DNA from: Paragyromitra xinjiangensis
Taxonomy: Eukaryota > Ascomycota > Pezizomycetes > Pezizales > Discinaceae
DNA: 64,000 bases
Reading direction: 5' to 3'
Assembly: GCA_038503065.1 (NCBI GenBank)
Contig: JBCAMK010000006.1
Coordinates: forward strand, 1,426,001 to 1,490,000
The notes beneath the pieces were generated by a model that was not told where the DNA came from, ran no database searches, and saw nothing but the letters and a program-made list of their open reading frames with translations. The translations under genes were made by a program, and so were the position numbers. Below are positions 30,468-42,121 of the stretch, piece after piece (position 1 is the first letter of the stretch; each line of letters opens with the position of its first letter).

Positions 30468-33400
30468 TTGTGCAACCAAACCCACACAAGATTCGCCTGA
30501 TGCAACACAACTGCCGAAGAAACCAAAATGTTATGTTATCCCTCCTCGACTCAGCCTCAGAAACGGCTGATATAGTTATTATTCAAGAACCCTTTGTTAT
30601 GCCTGATACTTCCCCTGATGCACCACCAAACTCCTGGACATCAATATCTCATGGGTCATTCGCAAGAATGATTCCGAGCTGTATTAACCGCCCTCGAACA
30701 ATGACCTTTATATCAAAATCCAACCTCTTCCTGAAATATCAGCCAAGGCCCGACATCATCAATAACGAAGATGTACAGGCCATAGAGCTGTCAACCCCCT
30801 CCATTCCTTCCTTTACCCTCCTCAACATCTACAATGAACAACCTGCAGCATCACAACGATCTCCTGACAGCCACCCCCAATACACAGTTGAACGTGTACA
30901 TGTGGGACTAAAGCTACCAGAACGCTGTATCATGGCAGGTGACTTCAAAGCCCACCATCCTCTCTGGGACTCACGAGTCCGTTCACCAAAACGACATGAA
31001 GCTCTTCTAGCTATACTAGAAGAATTCAATTACACCCTCATTAACGAACCTGACATTTATACCTACAACTACCCAACAGGCACTGGCAGATCCGTTTTGG
31101 ATCTTGCCTTCTCCTCCTCACCAATGACAGACTTGATTATGAACTGGGCAGTCATGGAAGACCTTGCAACAGGATCCGACCATGAAGTGGTTCAGTTTGA
31201 AATTGCTTCCGACTCTTTGGAATGTGCCCCCCCACCATCAACGGAACAATTTAATTGGGCCAAGGCGGACTGGGACGGCTTCCAACAAACTTTCACCCTT
31301 TCCTCCATCACTACTAAAGACACCTGGGAGTTCCTACACTCCCACCCAACCCATTCAAACCTAGACGAGGCAGGCTCAACACCTACGAGATTCAATCATA
31401 GCAGCTGCTAACATCCATGTGCCCAAACGAAAACCATCGCCCTTCGCCAAACCTTGGTGGAATGAAGACATCAAAGAAGGACGCAGACATATGAAGACAG
31501 CCCTCAGGGACTGGAGAACAGATCAGACTCCAGCCATGTGGCGAAGATTCAAAAACCTGCGAACATCCTACTTCAGACGAATCAGAACAGCAAAAAGTGA
31601 ACACTGGAATACATTCCTAGAAGAAGCTCACGGAAAAGATGTCTTCACAGCAATGAGGTACACCAAGCCTCGCAGATGTGAACGCACCCCCACCCTACAT
31701 AATCCCACCACCCTCCAAGAGTCCAAAACCTTTGAAGAGAAAGCCAATCTCTTCCGAGCAACTCTATTCCCTCCCCCTCCCTCAGTGGAACTTGATGAAC
31801 CTGTTCCAGCAGGAAAACACAAGATCCCATGGAAAGACCTCACCAACGATGAGATTCGGAAAGCAATCATGACCTCAGCACCAAAGAAAGCCCCTGGACC
31901 TGATGGAATTGGCTTCCTATGCATTCAAAAAGCATACCAAGTCGACCCAACGCAGTTCAATTCCTTCTACAAAGCCACCATGAAAGCAGGATACCACCCA
32001 ACCATATGGCGTGAAGCTACAATTGCAATCATCAGAAAGGCCAATAAACCTGACTATACGATAGCAAAAGCCTACAGACCAGTATCACTCCTCAACTGCC
32101 TTGGCAAAGTCTCAGAAAAGATCATAGCAACCCGATTAGCATTTATGGCAGAAAGATATCACCTTCTCCATAGATGGCAAATTGGAGGTCGACCAAAAAG
32201 ATCAGCTGTGGATGCTTGCATGCTTATCAGCACGCTTGCCGATGCAGCCAAAAAGAAAGGCCTAACACTCTCTGCACTTTGTATGGACGTGAAAGGTGCA
32301 TATGATTTTGTATTCAAACGACGACTGATCAAGACCATGATAGAACTGGACCTCCCACTTCCCATCTGCCGATGGGTGGACTCCTTCCTCAGCAATCGAA
32401 CAGCCTGCATGGCATTCGACGGTGAAATTGAATCCATGGCACCCATTCAAACTGGCATCCCACAAGGATCCCCCACCTCCCCTATCCTCTTCCTCCTCTA
32501 CCTGGCTCCGTTGTTCAATGAGCTAGAAGAAAAATATCCTGATTCCACCTGCCCCAGCTATGTTGATGATGTCGGCCTTCTGGTTACAGGAAAGTCTGAA
32601 GCAGAAAACTCTCGAACACTGGAAGCAATGGCACTCACCTCCTCCGAATGGGGTGAGAAAAATGCCTTGTACTTTGACAATTCAAAGACAGAACTCACTC
32701 ACTTCCACTCCAGACGAACAACTGACACCTCTGATGAAGCCAAAGTCACAATGCCTGATGGCAACGTGATTGAGGCTGCAGATGTCCAGCGATGGCTGGG
32801 TGTCTGGTTTGACCGCAAACTCACATTCAAGCATCATGTGAAGACCAAAGCTGCCTCCGCACTTCGAGCCTTCATGGCTATCTCCCGTCTCGCAAGCACA
32901 GAAAAAGGTCTGAGTTACAAAGCACTCCGCCAACTCTACCAAACCTGTGTAGCCACCATCAGTGACTTCGGAGCTGAAGTATGGTGGAACGGGCAGATTG
33001 GACTCAGCAAAACCATCCAGAAAGTCCAGAATCAAGCAATGCGCAAGATTGCTGGAGCCTTCAGAACCTCACCTGTCCATGCCCTGGAAGCAGAGACAGG
33101 ACTTCTCCCTACCCCAATCAGATTGGACGAGTTGCAAAGGAAATATGCACTCCGAGTCCTTTCCCTACCCAACACCCATCCCATCACCTCCCTCTGCCCT
33201 GACTCCTGGCCTTCAACCCAGGAAAACGACAACCCAGATAGCTCCAACAACACTCCATGGCACCAAACCACCACCTCCCCCAAATACGAAACAAGACTAC
33301 ATAGGATACTGGCATCTACCAACAAATGGGTCCAGCCACAATCAGAAATTGAATGTGTAGACAATCTGGCATGCCCACCATGGCACCAAAACACCATAGA

Positions 33401-34469
33401 CATCTACATTGACCCTGCAGACAAAGACGCAGCAGCAGAAAATCATCGGAACCACACAGCTGGAGACAGTACTAGGACTGATCGCCTAGTATTCTACATT
33501 GATGGCTCCCTCCTGGAAGGCAAAACAGGAGCTGGAGTTGCTGGTTTCCGCAGAGGTCACTCTGCGGTCAACAAATCCTACCACCTTGGCAAAGAAAATG
33601 AAGTCTTCGACGCAGAACTTTATGGTATTGCAAAAGCCACTAAGCATGCAATCCTACAAGTACAGCGATCACCTCACCTGACAAATGACGTCTACATCTA
33701 CTGCGACAACCAAGCAGCAGTACAACGAATGACAACACCCCTCCCTATGCCAGGCCAACACCTGGTCATTGAAGCCCGCAACAACTTGCTACAACTTGAA
33801 GACAGTGGCATCAAAACCCATGTTTATTGGGTACCAGGACATGTCAACGTTGCCGGCAACGAGCTAGCTGATAAGCTCGCCAAGATAGGAGCCCAAGGAA
33901 CCAGGATAGAATCAGATGTCCTCACCTCCATCACATACCTCAAGAGAAACATCAAGGAACACTCTCTGACGACATGGAAAGCCAAATGGAAGCAGGCAAA
34001 GAAAGGCCGCAGCTACTACGGACAACCAGCACTGAAACCAAGTGCCCCGTTGAGGGGAAACATCCCCAGAAGAACAGCCTCCACCATCACTCAAATGAGA
34101 ACCGGACATGGATACACCAAATCCTACCTCGCCAGAATCCCTACCAACAACATTGAAGACACCAAATGCAAATGTGGCTTCGATAACCAAACACCTCAAC
34201 ACCTACTGCTAGAGTGTGGCCAGGAACCACTTCCTACCCATCGCAAGGCACTCAAAGCAGCCCTCAAACCAATGCCACTCACATGGAGAACTGCGATGCA
34301 CACCAATGCTGGCCTGGCTGCCACCATTGAAACATTCCTTACACCAACCCAAATCGCTACCAGAAATTGGACCCTGGAACGACAAGAAGACAACAGGTAC
34401 TCCCACCAAGGAATATACCTCTACAACGACGAAGAGGAAGAGAGCGAAGGAGAAAGAGAGAACGGCTAG
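30464..34469 (+). pseudogene. Family-2 LINE ORF2, one frameshift
   Basis: The endonuclease part (30464-31411) has QEPFV, GDFKAHHPLWDS near residue 158 and GSDHEV. The usual Asn of GDFN is Lys here. The frame breaks near 31375 (DEAGS), where one extra base separates it from the downstream frame QHLRDSIIAAAN. RT follows (KKAPGPDGIGF, AYRPVSLLNCLGK, MDVKGAYDF, GIPQGSPTSP, YVDDVGLL near 32559), then RNase H (FYIDGSLLEG near 33492, YCDNQAAV, YWVPGHVNVAGNELAD) and a C-terminal knuckle CKCGFDNQTPQHLLLEC. With the frameshift and the altered endonuclease residue this copy is probably inactive by itself. Confidence 0.88.
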
Positions 34470-34893
34470 TAAGAACGGGCTATAGGCCCAAAGCATGCGA
34501 TGGTGAAGGACGATAGAAAACTGATGAATACCCTGAAAGTGTGGTGAGATGGAACATGACCGTGTGGAGGATTTCTGATGATAAAAACTGTTTGAGTATT
34601 TCCCTATGATTTTACCCTGTCGATTGATATTCCGTTCGTTTCTACTGTTCGGTAGAACTTTGAGATAAAAATTGTTATTTCCTCTTTTGTTATTTTCCTT
34701 TTGTTATTTTGTTTTGATTTATGTTTCTTCTGTTTTTCGCAAAGGGATATCGGATGTGGATATCTACTAATTAGTTGGTTCATGTTCGCGGAGGATTTTC
34801 CTTTGTTAGTTATTGAGCGGTCATGGGGTTTCCTTTCACTGTATGCCATATCCGTCACGGATTTATGCAATATGAGCAATAAATAAATAAATA

Positions 34894-35129
34894 AAGAAAA
34901 TACAAAACATATAACACATAACGAATACAACAAACTATATCAAGGAAATTTTATAATCGAACTTAAACCATCCGGATACAAAAGAAAAACTTCCCCCGCC
35001 CGGATTGCCTTATGATCAATTTATATTTAGCAGATTTGTATTAGATATGCCATAGAGATACTTGTTGGTTGAAATTGTAGCCAGATTGTTCTCGCGAATA
35101 AAGTGCAAGAGGTCAATGTGGTTGCTGTT
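34894..35129 (-). mobile_element. Family-1 LINE 3' end fragment
   Basis: On the minus strand this reads the last codons of ORF2 (DLLHFIRENNLATIS, then SNTNLL-like text) and the start of the 3' UTR, with CCGGGCGGGGGAAG shared with the other copies. It is more diverged than copies A-F. Its 3' UTR is cut by the family-2 LINE on the left and it is bounded by the half-LINE tail on the right. Confidence 0.75.
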
Positions 35130-37402
35130 GATTTATTTATTGTTCATACTCGCACGCATCCGAATCGGATATGGCGTACAATAAGAGAAAACCCAACAGG
35201 AACAAAAAGAAAACAAAAACAAACTAACTAAATCCTCCACCAGTTCCATCTCAGCCTCTCTCAGGCTTGTCGTCAGTTGATATGATAAGGAAAGACAAGT
35301 GACTACCCGAAGATCTCAACCTGTTCCTTTTTCCTTCACCATCGCATGTTTTGTGCCTATAGCACTCCTTCCACTGAGTCCTAAGACCCCTGAAGGCTGG
35401 TTGAATCATAACAGGTAGGGGAAAACTTAAACAACCATGCGATCCTGACGTTCGCTGGCTCTAAGTCTTGCTTGGGTGAGTGTGAGGCAACCAGAGAAGT
35501 TACCACGATGCTGTTCGTTACAGTTCTTGCAACGGATGATAGTGTGGAGGCAGGGAGCTCCCTTGATGGTGCAAGAGGAGGTTGCGCAAGAGTGAGAGGA
35601 TGCTGTATGTGGCCCAGCGCAGATGTTGCAGTAAGGGGTTTTGCTGGTACAGCGTTGTTGTGGGTGGCCAAAGGCCAGGCAGGTAGTGCATTGGGTGTCT
35701 GGCCCAAAGCGAAGGTATTTGGTGACTTTGTGACGAAGTCCAAACATGGAGAGCCCTCTCTCAAGGGCAGTGGTGGCAGGCTGCTTCCCCACAATGGTAA
35801 GAACCATGGAGGATGCCTGTTTCCCTCCCTCTGCTCAGGTCTAGTGAGCCAGCGGGGGTCGCAGAGTAGGGTGGTGCCTGGGTTAAACTGCTCAACCTCA
35901 GACCTGATCTGCTGGAATCCCTCTTTGCCAGAGGGGATGGAGGTGGGAACGTTGTGCACAACAACTTGGGTCAGGACTGCTTCCTTCTCCATGCTGGTGG
36001 CATTGGGAATGGTGGTGCGAACAACTTCCTCAAGCTTCTGTCTTTGCTTAAGGAGGGAGTCGGAGGTGGTGGAGGTGACAGCAATGAGCTGCACATGATG
36101 GGCAGGAGTGAATCGCACTTCTGCAATCAATGGCCTTTCCAGGGCAGCATTGACTGCATTGCAAATGAGGAGTGGGGTGATGGCATCAGGGATGGGTAGA
36201 CCATTCCTGGTAATGATGAGGGTTCTGTCACGTTTTGGAGGCGCTGTAGGTTGTTTGGAAGGCTTTGGGGCCTTGTTGGCGGGTCTGGAAGCCTTTTTGG
36301 AGGCAACCTGAGCCCAGGAGGTGGTAGCTGGTGGAGGAGCAGGTGCTGGAGGTAGGGGGAGGTTAGCAGAGGTCAGAATCGTTGTGAGTGTCCGTTTCTG
36401 TTCCAAGTCTGCAACCTTGGAGGTGAGGGTGGCCACCTTTTCCACTAGAGCTGGGTCGTTGTGGAAGGTAGGGGCTGGTGGGGGTGTGAGGATAGCTTTT
36501 TCAAGCTGTTTGACGCATTTTGTGAGTGCTTTGATGAGCCTGTTCTGCTCATCCATCACTGCGAAGAGGGAAGGGTTGTAGTTCTCCCCTGTACCAATGG
36601 CACCAAGGCGATCTAGGTTGCTGTTGGAGTCATCCATCTGGATGACTGGAGGTAGGGTGGTGGAGAAGGTGAGGGGTCCCTCAGTGTCCGTCATGTCAGA
36701 GTCAGACTCTTCCAGGAGGATAGAGCCACTGTCTGCAGGCTCTGTGGCGGGCAGGGAGGCATAGTGAGGTAGGGGGACTGCTGGACGAAGTGGCAGGGCT
36801 TGGGTAGGTGTTTGCTCCGGGTCTCCATGAAGCAGAGGCGAAAAACGGGTGTTTGGGGGTGTTGTAGGGGCGCCAAAGGGCGTTTGGAGCGAGTTTTGGG
36901 GTGAGCTGGTCACAGAAGAGGGAGACCTGAAGCCTCTGCCTCTTCCTCTGCCTCTAGACAAAGAGGAAGACATAGAGAAGGGTCCTGAACCGACAGGAGG
37001 AGGTGGGGTGTTTGGGGGGGTCCCTAAAGGAAGCTGGAGGGGGTGGGTAGAGCAGAAAGTGTCAACAACTTTTGCAAATCGGCTCCGATCCGGACGAACG
37101 AGAGGGCGATCGAACGGGCACAGTGAGGGGACTCCAGAAAGCCCGGGGTCGAGTCAATCGGAGTAGTATTGGTGAAGATATGAGGTTTTGCAATATCTCA
37201 GGATTTGGTGTGGTTTTGGGGGAAAGAGGGGTGAATAGGCGAATTCGACAACAACTTTTGCAAATCCGGTGCAAACCAGACCTACAATAGCAGGATCGAA
37301 CGGGGGCAGTGAGCTGATTCTGAATCTTCAAAAGTCTCGTCGATCGGAGTAGTATTGGTGGAGTTGTGACCAAAAAGTCACTTTGGTGTTGTTGTTGTCG
37401 GT
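35130..37402 (-). mobile_element. Family-3 half-LINE, minus-strand copy
   Basis: Reads 5' to 3' from about 37402 to 35130 with the same plan as 22740-24981: ACCGACAACAACAAC start, two tandem 5' UTR monomers, one ORF1, then a short 3' UTR with an AATAAATAAAT tail. ORF2 is again absent with the same overall spacing, so the ORF1-only form is a repeated structural type and not a one-off deletion. No clear target duplication was found. Confidence 0.8.
35427..36973 (-). pseudogene. Half-LINE ORF1, minus copy, one frameshift
   Basis: Starts MSSSLSRGRGRGRGFR at 36973 and matches the 23174-24673 protein through the linker and RRM-like part. The frame changes near 35815, after RPEQREG. The rest continues in the frame read from 35807 (MVLTIVGKQPATTALERG), which holds knuckles CTTCLAFGHPQQRC, CNICAGPHTASSHSC and CKNCNEQHRGNFSGC and ends at 35427. 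Confidence 0.8.
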
Positions 37403-37405
37403 CCC

Positions 37406-37986
37406 TTGGCTGCCACCATTGAAACATTCCTCACACCAACCCAAATCGCTACCAGAAATTGGACCCTGGAACGACAAGAAGACAACAGGTACTCCCACCA
37501 ATGAATATACCTCTACAACGACGAAGAGGAAGAGAGCGAAGGAGAAAGAGAGAACGGCTAGTAAGAACGGGCTATAGGCCCAAAGCATGCGATGGTGAAG
37601 GACGATAGAAAACTGATGAATACCCTGAAAGTGGGGTGAGATGGAACATGACTGTGTGGAGGATTTCTGATTATAAAAACTGTTTGAGTATTTCCCTATG
37701 ATTTTACCCTGTCGATTGATATTCCGTTCGTTTCTACTGTTCGGTAGAACTTTGAGATAAAAATTGTTATTTCCTCTTTTGTTATTTTCCTTTTGTTATT
37801 TTGTTTTGATTTATGTTTCTTCTGTTTTTCGCAAAGGGATATCTGATGGGGATATCTACTAATTAGTTGGTTCATGTTCACGGAGGATTTTCCTTTGTTA
37901 GTTATTGTGCGGTCATGGGGTTTCCTTTCACTGTATGCCATACCCGTTACGGATTTATGCAATATGAGCAATAAATAAATAAATAA
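37406..37986 (+). mobile_element. Family-2 LINE, 3' terminal fragment
   Basis: About 580 bp nearly identical to 34315-34893: the end of ORF2 (AATIETFLTPTQIATRNW-like text), the 3' UTR and the ATAA tail. It is either a 5'-truncated insertion or the remainder of a copy cut by the half-LINE and a rearrangement at 37402. Confidence 0.85.
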
Positions 37987-38260
37987 ACCAGAGGTCAGCA
38001 TGGGGGCGCCCTAGGTTCAGGAGGCTACTCTCCGGGCTACCACGGAGGGTTGACGAGCGTCTGGAGGACAGTGGGGGGAGAGCAGCACGCCCACAGAATC
38101 ACATTTTCAGCAGGTTGCCCTATGGGCTAGTTTGGGAGTTTTCACCTGGCCTGGCACCATATGCTTGTTTACAATCGTTCTATTATTTCTATGGATCTAT
38201 ATATAGTTCTATATGTACATGTATCTGTTCTTCGTACTCTTTGGGTAGGGGGGGGGTTGA
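37987..38260. other. No gene recognised
   Basis: Unique-looking sequence between a LINE tail and a minisatellite. Short ORFs only, with no splice-supported coding text. Confidence 0.4.
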
Positions 38261-38261
38261 G

Positions 38262-38800
38262 CATCGAATCGACGACCTGGCGGAGGCGGCGGAAGCTCAG
38301 GCAGCGAATTGACCATATGGCGCAGGCAGCAGAGGCTGCTGCAGCGAATTGACCATGTGGCGCAGGCAGCGGAAGCTCAGGCAGCGAATCGACCATATGG
38401 CGGAAGCTCAGGAAACTCAAGCAGCGGATTGACCATATGGCGGAGGCGCAGGAAGCTCAGGCAGCGAATTGACAACCTCCAGGAGGCAGCGGAAGCTCAG
38501 GCAGCAGATCGACCATATGGCGGAGGCTGCGGAGGCTGCAGCAGCGAATCAATTAATTGGCGTAGGTGGCGGAAGCTCATGCAGCGAATTGACCATATGG
38601 CGGAGGCGGAGGAAGCTCAAGCAGCGGATCGACGACCTCCAGGAGGCGGCGGAAGCTGAGGCAGCGGATCGACCATATGGCGCTGGCAGCGGAGGCTGCT
38701 GCAGCGAATCGATCAATTGACTGAGGCAGCGGAAGCTCAGGCAGCGAATTGACCATATGGCACAGGCAGTGGAGGCTGCTGCAGCGAATCGATCAGCATA
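38262..38800. repeat. 39-40-bp minisatellite, about 13 units
   Basis: Tandem units with core GCAGCGAATTGACCATATGG followed by a GGAGG/GGAAGCTCAG-rich segment. Spacing is mostly 39-40 bp, close to 13 codons, so several frames stay open (for example LRQRIDHMAEAAEA). Units vary in a few positions, including CGACAACCTCC alternates. It is not CRISPR-like: there are no unique spacers. Coding status is unknown. Confidence 0.8.
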
Positions 38801-38976
38801 TTGAGCTCGCTTTGGCGGAAGCAAAGGAAGCTGAACCAGTGGATCGAAGCGAGTGGAGGAGGCATATCAGCGGGAGTCAAATAAAGGGAATCAAGACGTT
38901 ACCTGGGAGGTTCTTTGCAAGCAGAGCTCGTTACTTTGAACCTAAATGTCACGATGTCAGCGGTACAACGAGGAAG

Positions 38977-39040
38977 GGGATGGGTGGGAGTGAATAAGGG
39001 ATGGGTGGGAGTGAATAAGGGATGGGTGGGAGGGAATAGG
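38977..39040. repeat. 21-bp tandem repeat, three units
   Basis: GGGATGGGTGGGAGTGAATAA twice in full, then a third copy with GGAATAG. It lies in otherwise featureless sequence (38880-39240). Confidence 0.8.
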
Positions 39041-39245
39041 GGGAAGCAATAGTAGGAAGGACGGGAGAGGTGGAGATTGGTGTCTTATTAGGGGTTGCTT
39101 TGGCGACGGCATGGCCACTACTAAGCGAAGACTAAGCGACCTGGAGATTTTTGAAAATCGCTAAGTCCCTGGGGGGAGGCGAGGTGAATTTTGCTAAGTC
39201 CCTAGGTTTCAGGGACTTAGAGAGAAAAAAAAAAAATTCAATCGG

Positions 39246-39468
39246 GCAGCCTGCTGAATTTTGCTAAGTGCCACATCCAGGTGCGGGTGGTCGCAGCTAA
39301 GCTGCAGCCGAGCGCCAGGAGGCCGGAGCGCTGTGCAGCCTGCGCCCACACAGGCCAGCGCTTGGAGCAGCTCGCCTAGGTGATCTGGAAGGCCACAAAC
39401 GCAGTGGGCGGAATATGGCCTTCCAGAAGAAAGGATAGTGTCGGGGCGACTATTTTTTTTTGCTGATG
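39246..39468. mobile_element. Right end of a CATCAGC-family DNA transposon
   Basis: Ends TTTTTTTGCTGATG at 39468 and contains GAATATGGCCTTCCAGAAG, also found in the 249-bp MITEs. The left end was not found; the start given is approximate. It abuts a half-LINE fragment whose 5' UTR it interrupts. Confidence 0.6.
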
Positions 39469-39955
39469 CCTCCGCCAGGGACCCCCCCAGGGCCCTACTA
39501 CTACACCCCACCTTCTCCTGTCGGTTCAGGACCCCTCTATGTCTTCCTCTTCGTCCAAAGGCAGAGGGAGAGGCAGAGGCTTTCAGTCTCCCTCTCCTGG
39601 TGCAATTTCGCCATTCACTACCCCCACAACACCCACAGCACCCACCACACCACCCAATTCGCGATTTTCTGCCCTCCACGATAGAGACCCTGAGCAGACC
39701 CCTACTCAGACCCTCCCACTGTGTCCTGCTGTTGCCCTTCAGAACTATGAGTCGCTCCCACTCCCTCCTGACTCTCAAGACCATGAGATGACAGAGTCTG
39801 AGTCTGAGCATGAGAGCATGGATGATTTCGTGGCTCCCACCCTCAACACCACCATCAAGATCGCAGATGCTGTGATCCAAATCGCCAGAGACCTCCACCA
39901 GTATCGCCTCTATGTGAAGCAACTGGAGAGAGAAATCAGATGCCTCCAGAAGGCA
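39469..39955 (+). pseudogene. Family-3 half-LINE ORF1 fragment
   Basis: A short piece of 5' UTR followed from 39539 by MSSSSSKGRGRGRGFQ through to LEREIRCLQKA, corresponding to the N-terminal third of the half-LINE ORF1. It is cut on the left by GCTGATG and on the right by CATCAGC, that is by ends of two DNA transposons. Confidence 0.75.
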
Positions 39956-40065
39956 CATCAGCAAAAAGGGTTTCACGCCCGGGCGTCTGGGCAAGCGCCC
40001 AGGAGAGCTTCCGGATATCAGCACGCCTACCTGCGTCCAGCTGCATCCGTACGTCTAGTACAACC
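39956..40065. mobile_element. Left end of a CATCAGC-family DNA transposon
   Basis: Begins CATCAGCAAAAAGGG within the half-LINE ORF1 fragment and continues for about 110 bp until a gypsy LTR interrupts it. A right end was not found beyond the LTR. Confidence 0.55.
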
Positions 40066-40798
40066 TGTAACGGGGGTGGTCCTCTAGACAACTGCTAAGG
40101 CTAGGTAGGAAAACGGCCGTTGCTTATACTAAAGTCAGGCTGAGATCTTAAAGTATTTTCGTGCAGTATACTCAATAATCTTAAGGGCGGAACTCGGTAA
40201 TTCTCGTCACTAGGTCTCTGGTTGAAGATAGAGAAGAGCAACTGGTGGCGGGGCTCGCCAGTACTTGTAGTACTGCATGCTCGCTGCCTCTACTCAGTTC
40301 TACTCAGCTGGGGGATCCGGTTAACCCTGAATCCTGTCAGTGATCATGGGCGGGTCTCTTCGGAAGTGTTCTCTCACATTCCGCTGGAGTTCTGCACCTC
40401 ATGTGCAACCACTCCTCATGCACTGCTCTACCAGTCAGGACTCTATGATCCGCCAGCCTAGTCCTGCAGGACTACTTGCATGGCGCTGATCAGTCCATAG
40501 TTGCATCAGGTGTCCGCTAGAATAGTTCTCCCAGTTGCGCCACCTATCAGCCATGGCTGGTGGGGCATGCACAGGTGGGTTAGGAACTCAACCGCATTTC
40601 TATGTGCTTGATGTCATCAGAGATCTGCTACAGGCCCGTCAGCCTTAGCACCTCCGGATGTTCCTAACCACCAGGTCAGCGGGGTACTGGTGTTCCCTAG
40701 CATGTGGTAGCAACTCCACTCATGCTGGTCCTTGTACCTCTCCGTCTGCCCGGGTCTATTCTACCATTCGCATGTAACAGCCTTGTGGGTCTGTTACA
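40066..40798 (-). mobile_element. 733-bp gypsy LTR, solo, mismatched flanks
   Basis: Same length and ends as the LTRs at 6896 and 43417, in the minus orientation. No internal gypsy sequence adjoins it. Flanking pentamers are CAACC on the left and AGTAG on the right, which do not match, so it is not a simple solo LTR. Recombination between two elements or a rearrangement through the LTR is likely. Confidence 0.85.
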
Positions 40799-42121
40799 AG
40801 TAGTAGGTATTTATTCTTCGATCGACTGCGCTACGGCATTATTCCTACCTGCATGCCATCGTAATTACATGCCACGTTATAGCCTTCAAAAGCGAACAAT
40901 CGGTTGATGGTAACATGGCGTAAGAAGTGGAAGTTTTTGGAAGCACGTAGTGCCCGTTCGTGGGCAGTGAAAGTCCCCAAAGGCATTGAAAGCAAGACTT
41001 ACGAGTCATCACTCGCGGCTAATTTTGCTTTTGACGGATACGCTCTGACTCTGACTCTGACAGGGGAAGTTCCGTGCCGTGTGGTCAGAGCATAACCAAG
41101 GGAGGACCGGAGCTTGCGAGCGTTAGAGCTCACTTATCAAATCTAGAGTAGGTTAAGCAAACATACCGAACAAAACATTCTTAGAAGCTCTATACAACAC
41201 AACCACCTCCCACCACGCCTTGGCCAACGAAAATACCCGTCTCTCACATCCCCATGCAATATAATACATTCCATCACTCCCCACCCTTTTGGACACTATT
41301 CCTTATTTGGTATTATGATCGTAGTGCCATGGCCTCCCCTTCTTGACATGGCAGTAGTCAGCTCGTGTATAGCAGGTTTTTTCGATGCAACGTACGTGGG
41401 GAAACTTAGAACTTGAAATAGAAGATAATTGGGTGATTCGCTTGCACATCCGAGCCTAGAGCAGGGGTAGATACGGCATCATGCTGCTCGTGACATATGT
41501 AACGTGTATATTTCGACAGGACCTGGGCACGATAATGTAGGATGTTGATTTCCTTGGGTTTGAGCACATGGGATATATACGATTCGTTGATATCCACAGA
41601 CGTAAATAAACAAGAAACGGAGACACATGGTACGTGATAGGAGATTGTTAGTGGATCAAGAGAGGCTCTGGAAGATTTGGCTCATGTTTGGACTGCCGAG
41701 ATTGGCCCCTGACTCAGATTAATCAGCCCCAAAGAGGGCTCTGACTCTGAGCTAATAAAAGGAATAATAATTTCATCCTACCGCCACTCTGCGCTAGTCC
41801 TAAAAAAGAAATATATATTGACCCTAACCGAATAACTCCGAAAAAGAGAAGCGCCCCCCTAAGAAAATGTTGATATGGAAATCTGGAGTGAGGTTAGTCA
41901 GTAGACAAAAAAAGGTTCTGGATTGATTAGCCTACGACTTACCTCTATTATCCAAACCTTAGCCCTGCTAGATAGATACTTAATAAACAAAAGAAAAACC
42001 TAATACTCCCATCCTATGCTATATGCTAACCCTAAAAGAAATTTTATATCGATCCCAAAAAATAAATAACTCCGACAAAGAGACCACCTCAAAGTGCTCT
42101 GGAATAGGGACCTCAGCAATG
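40799..42121. other. Mostly non-coding stretch with one doubtful exon
   Basis: A 63-codon frame at 40904-41095 contains WAVKVPKGIESKTYESSLAANFAFDGYA-like text and runs into a CTCTGA hexamer run (41042-41062). It could be an exon fragment ending at an intron, but I cannot support a gene. From 41170 to 42121 the sequence is AT-rich without convincing ORFs and probably includes the 3' flank of the SNF2-like gene. Confidence 0.35.

Larger units (their letters stand above)
28556..34893 (+). mobile_element. Family-2 LINE, near full length
   Basis: About 6.3 kb: 5' UTR of about 300 bp, ORF1, ORF2, a 3' UTR containing CAAAGCATGCGATGGTGAAGG and TATGCCATATCCGT, and a tail of ATAA repeats ending near 34893. 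The left flank is plus-strand LINE C; the right flank is a minus-strand 3' end of a family-1 LINE. No target duplication can be seen. So the flanks do not represent one empty site, and this is a likely rearrangement junction. A 3' fragment of the same family is at 37406-37986. Confidence 0.85.

Noticed and set aside
38262..38800. CRISPR-like spaced repeats
   Set aside because: Whole units repeat with no unique spacers, and the context is eukaryotic. It is a minisatellite.
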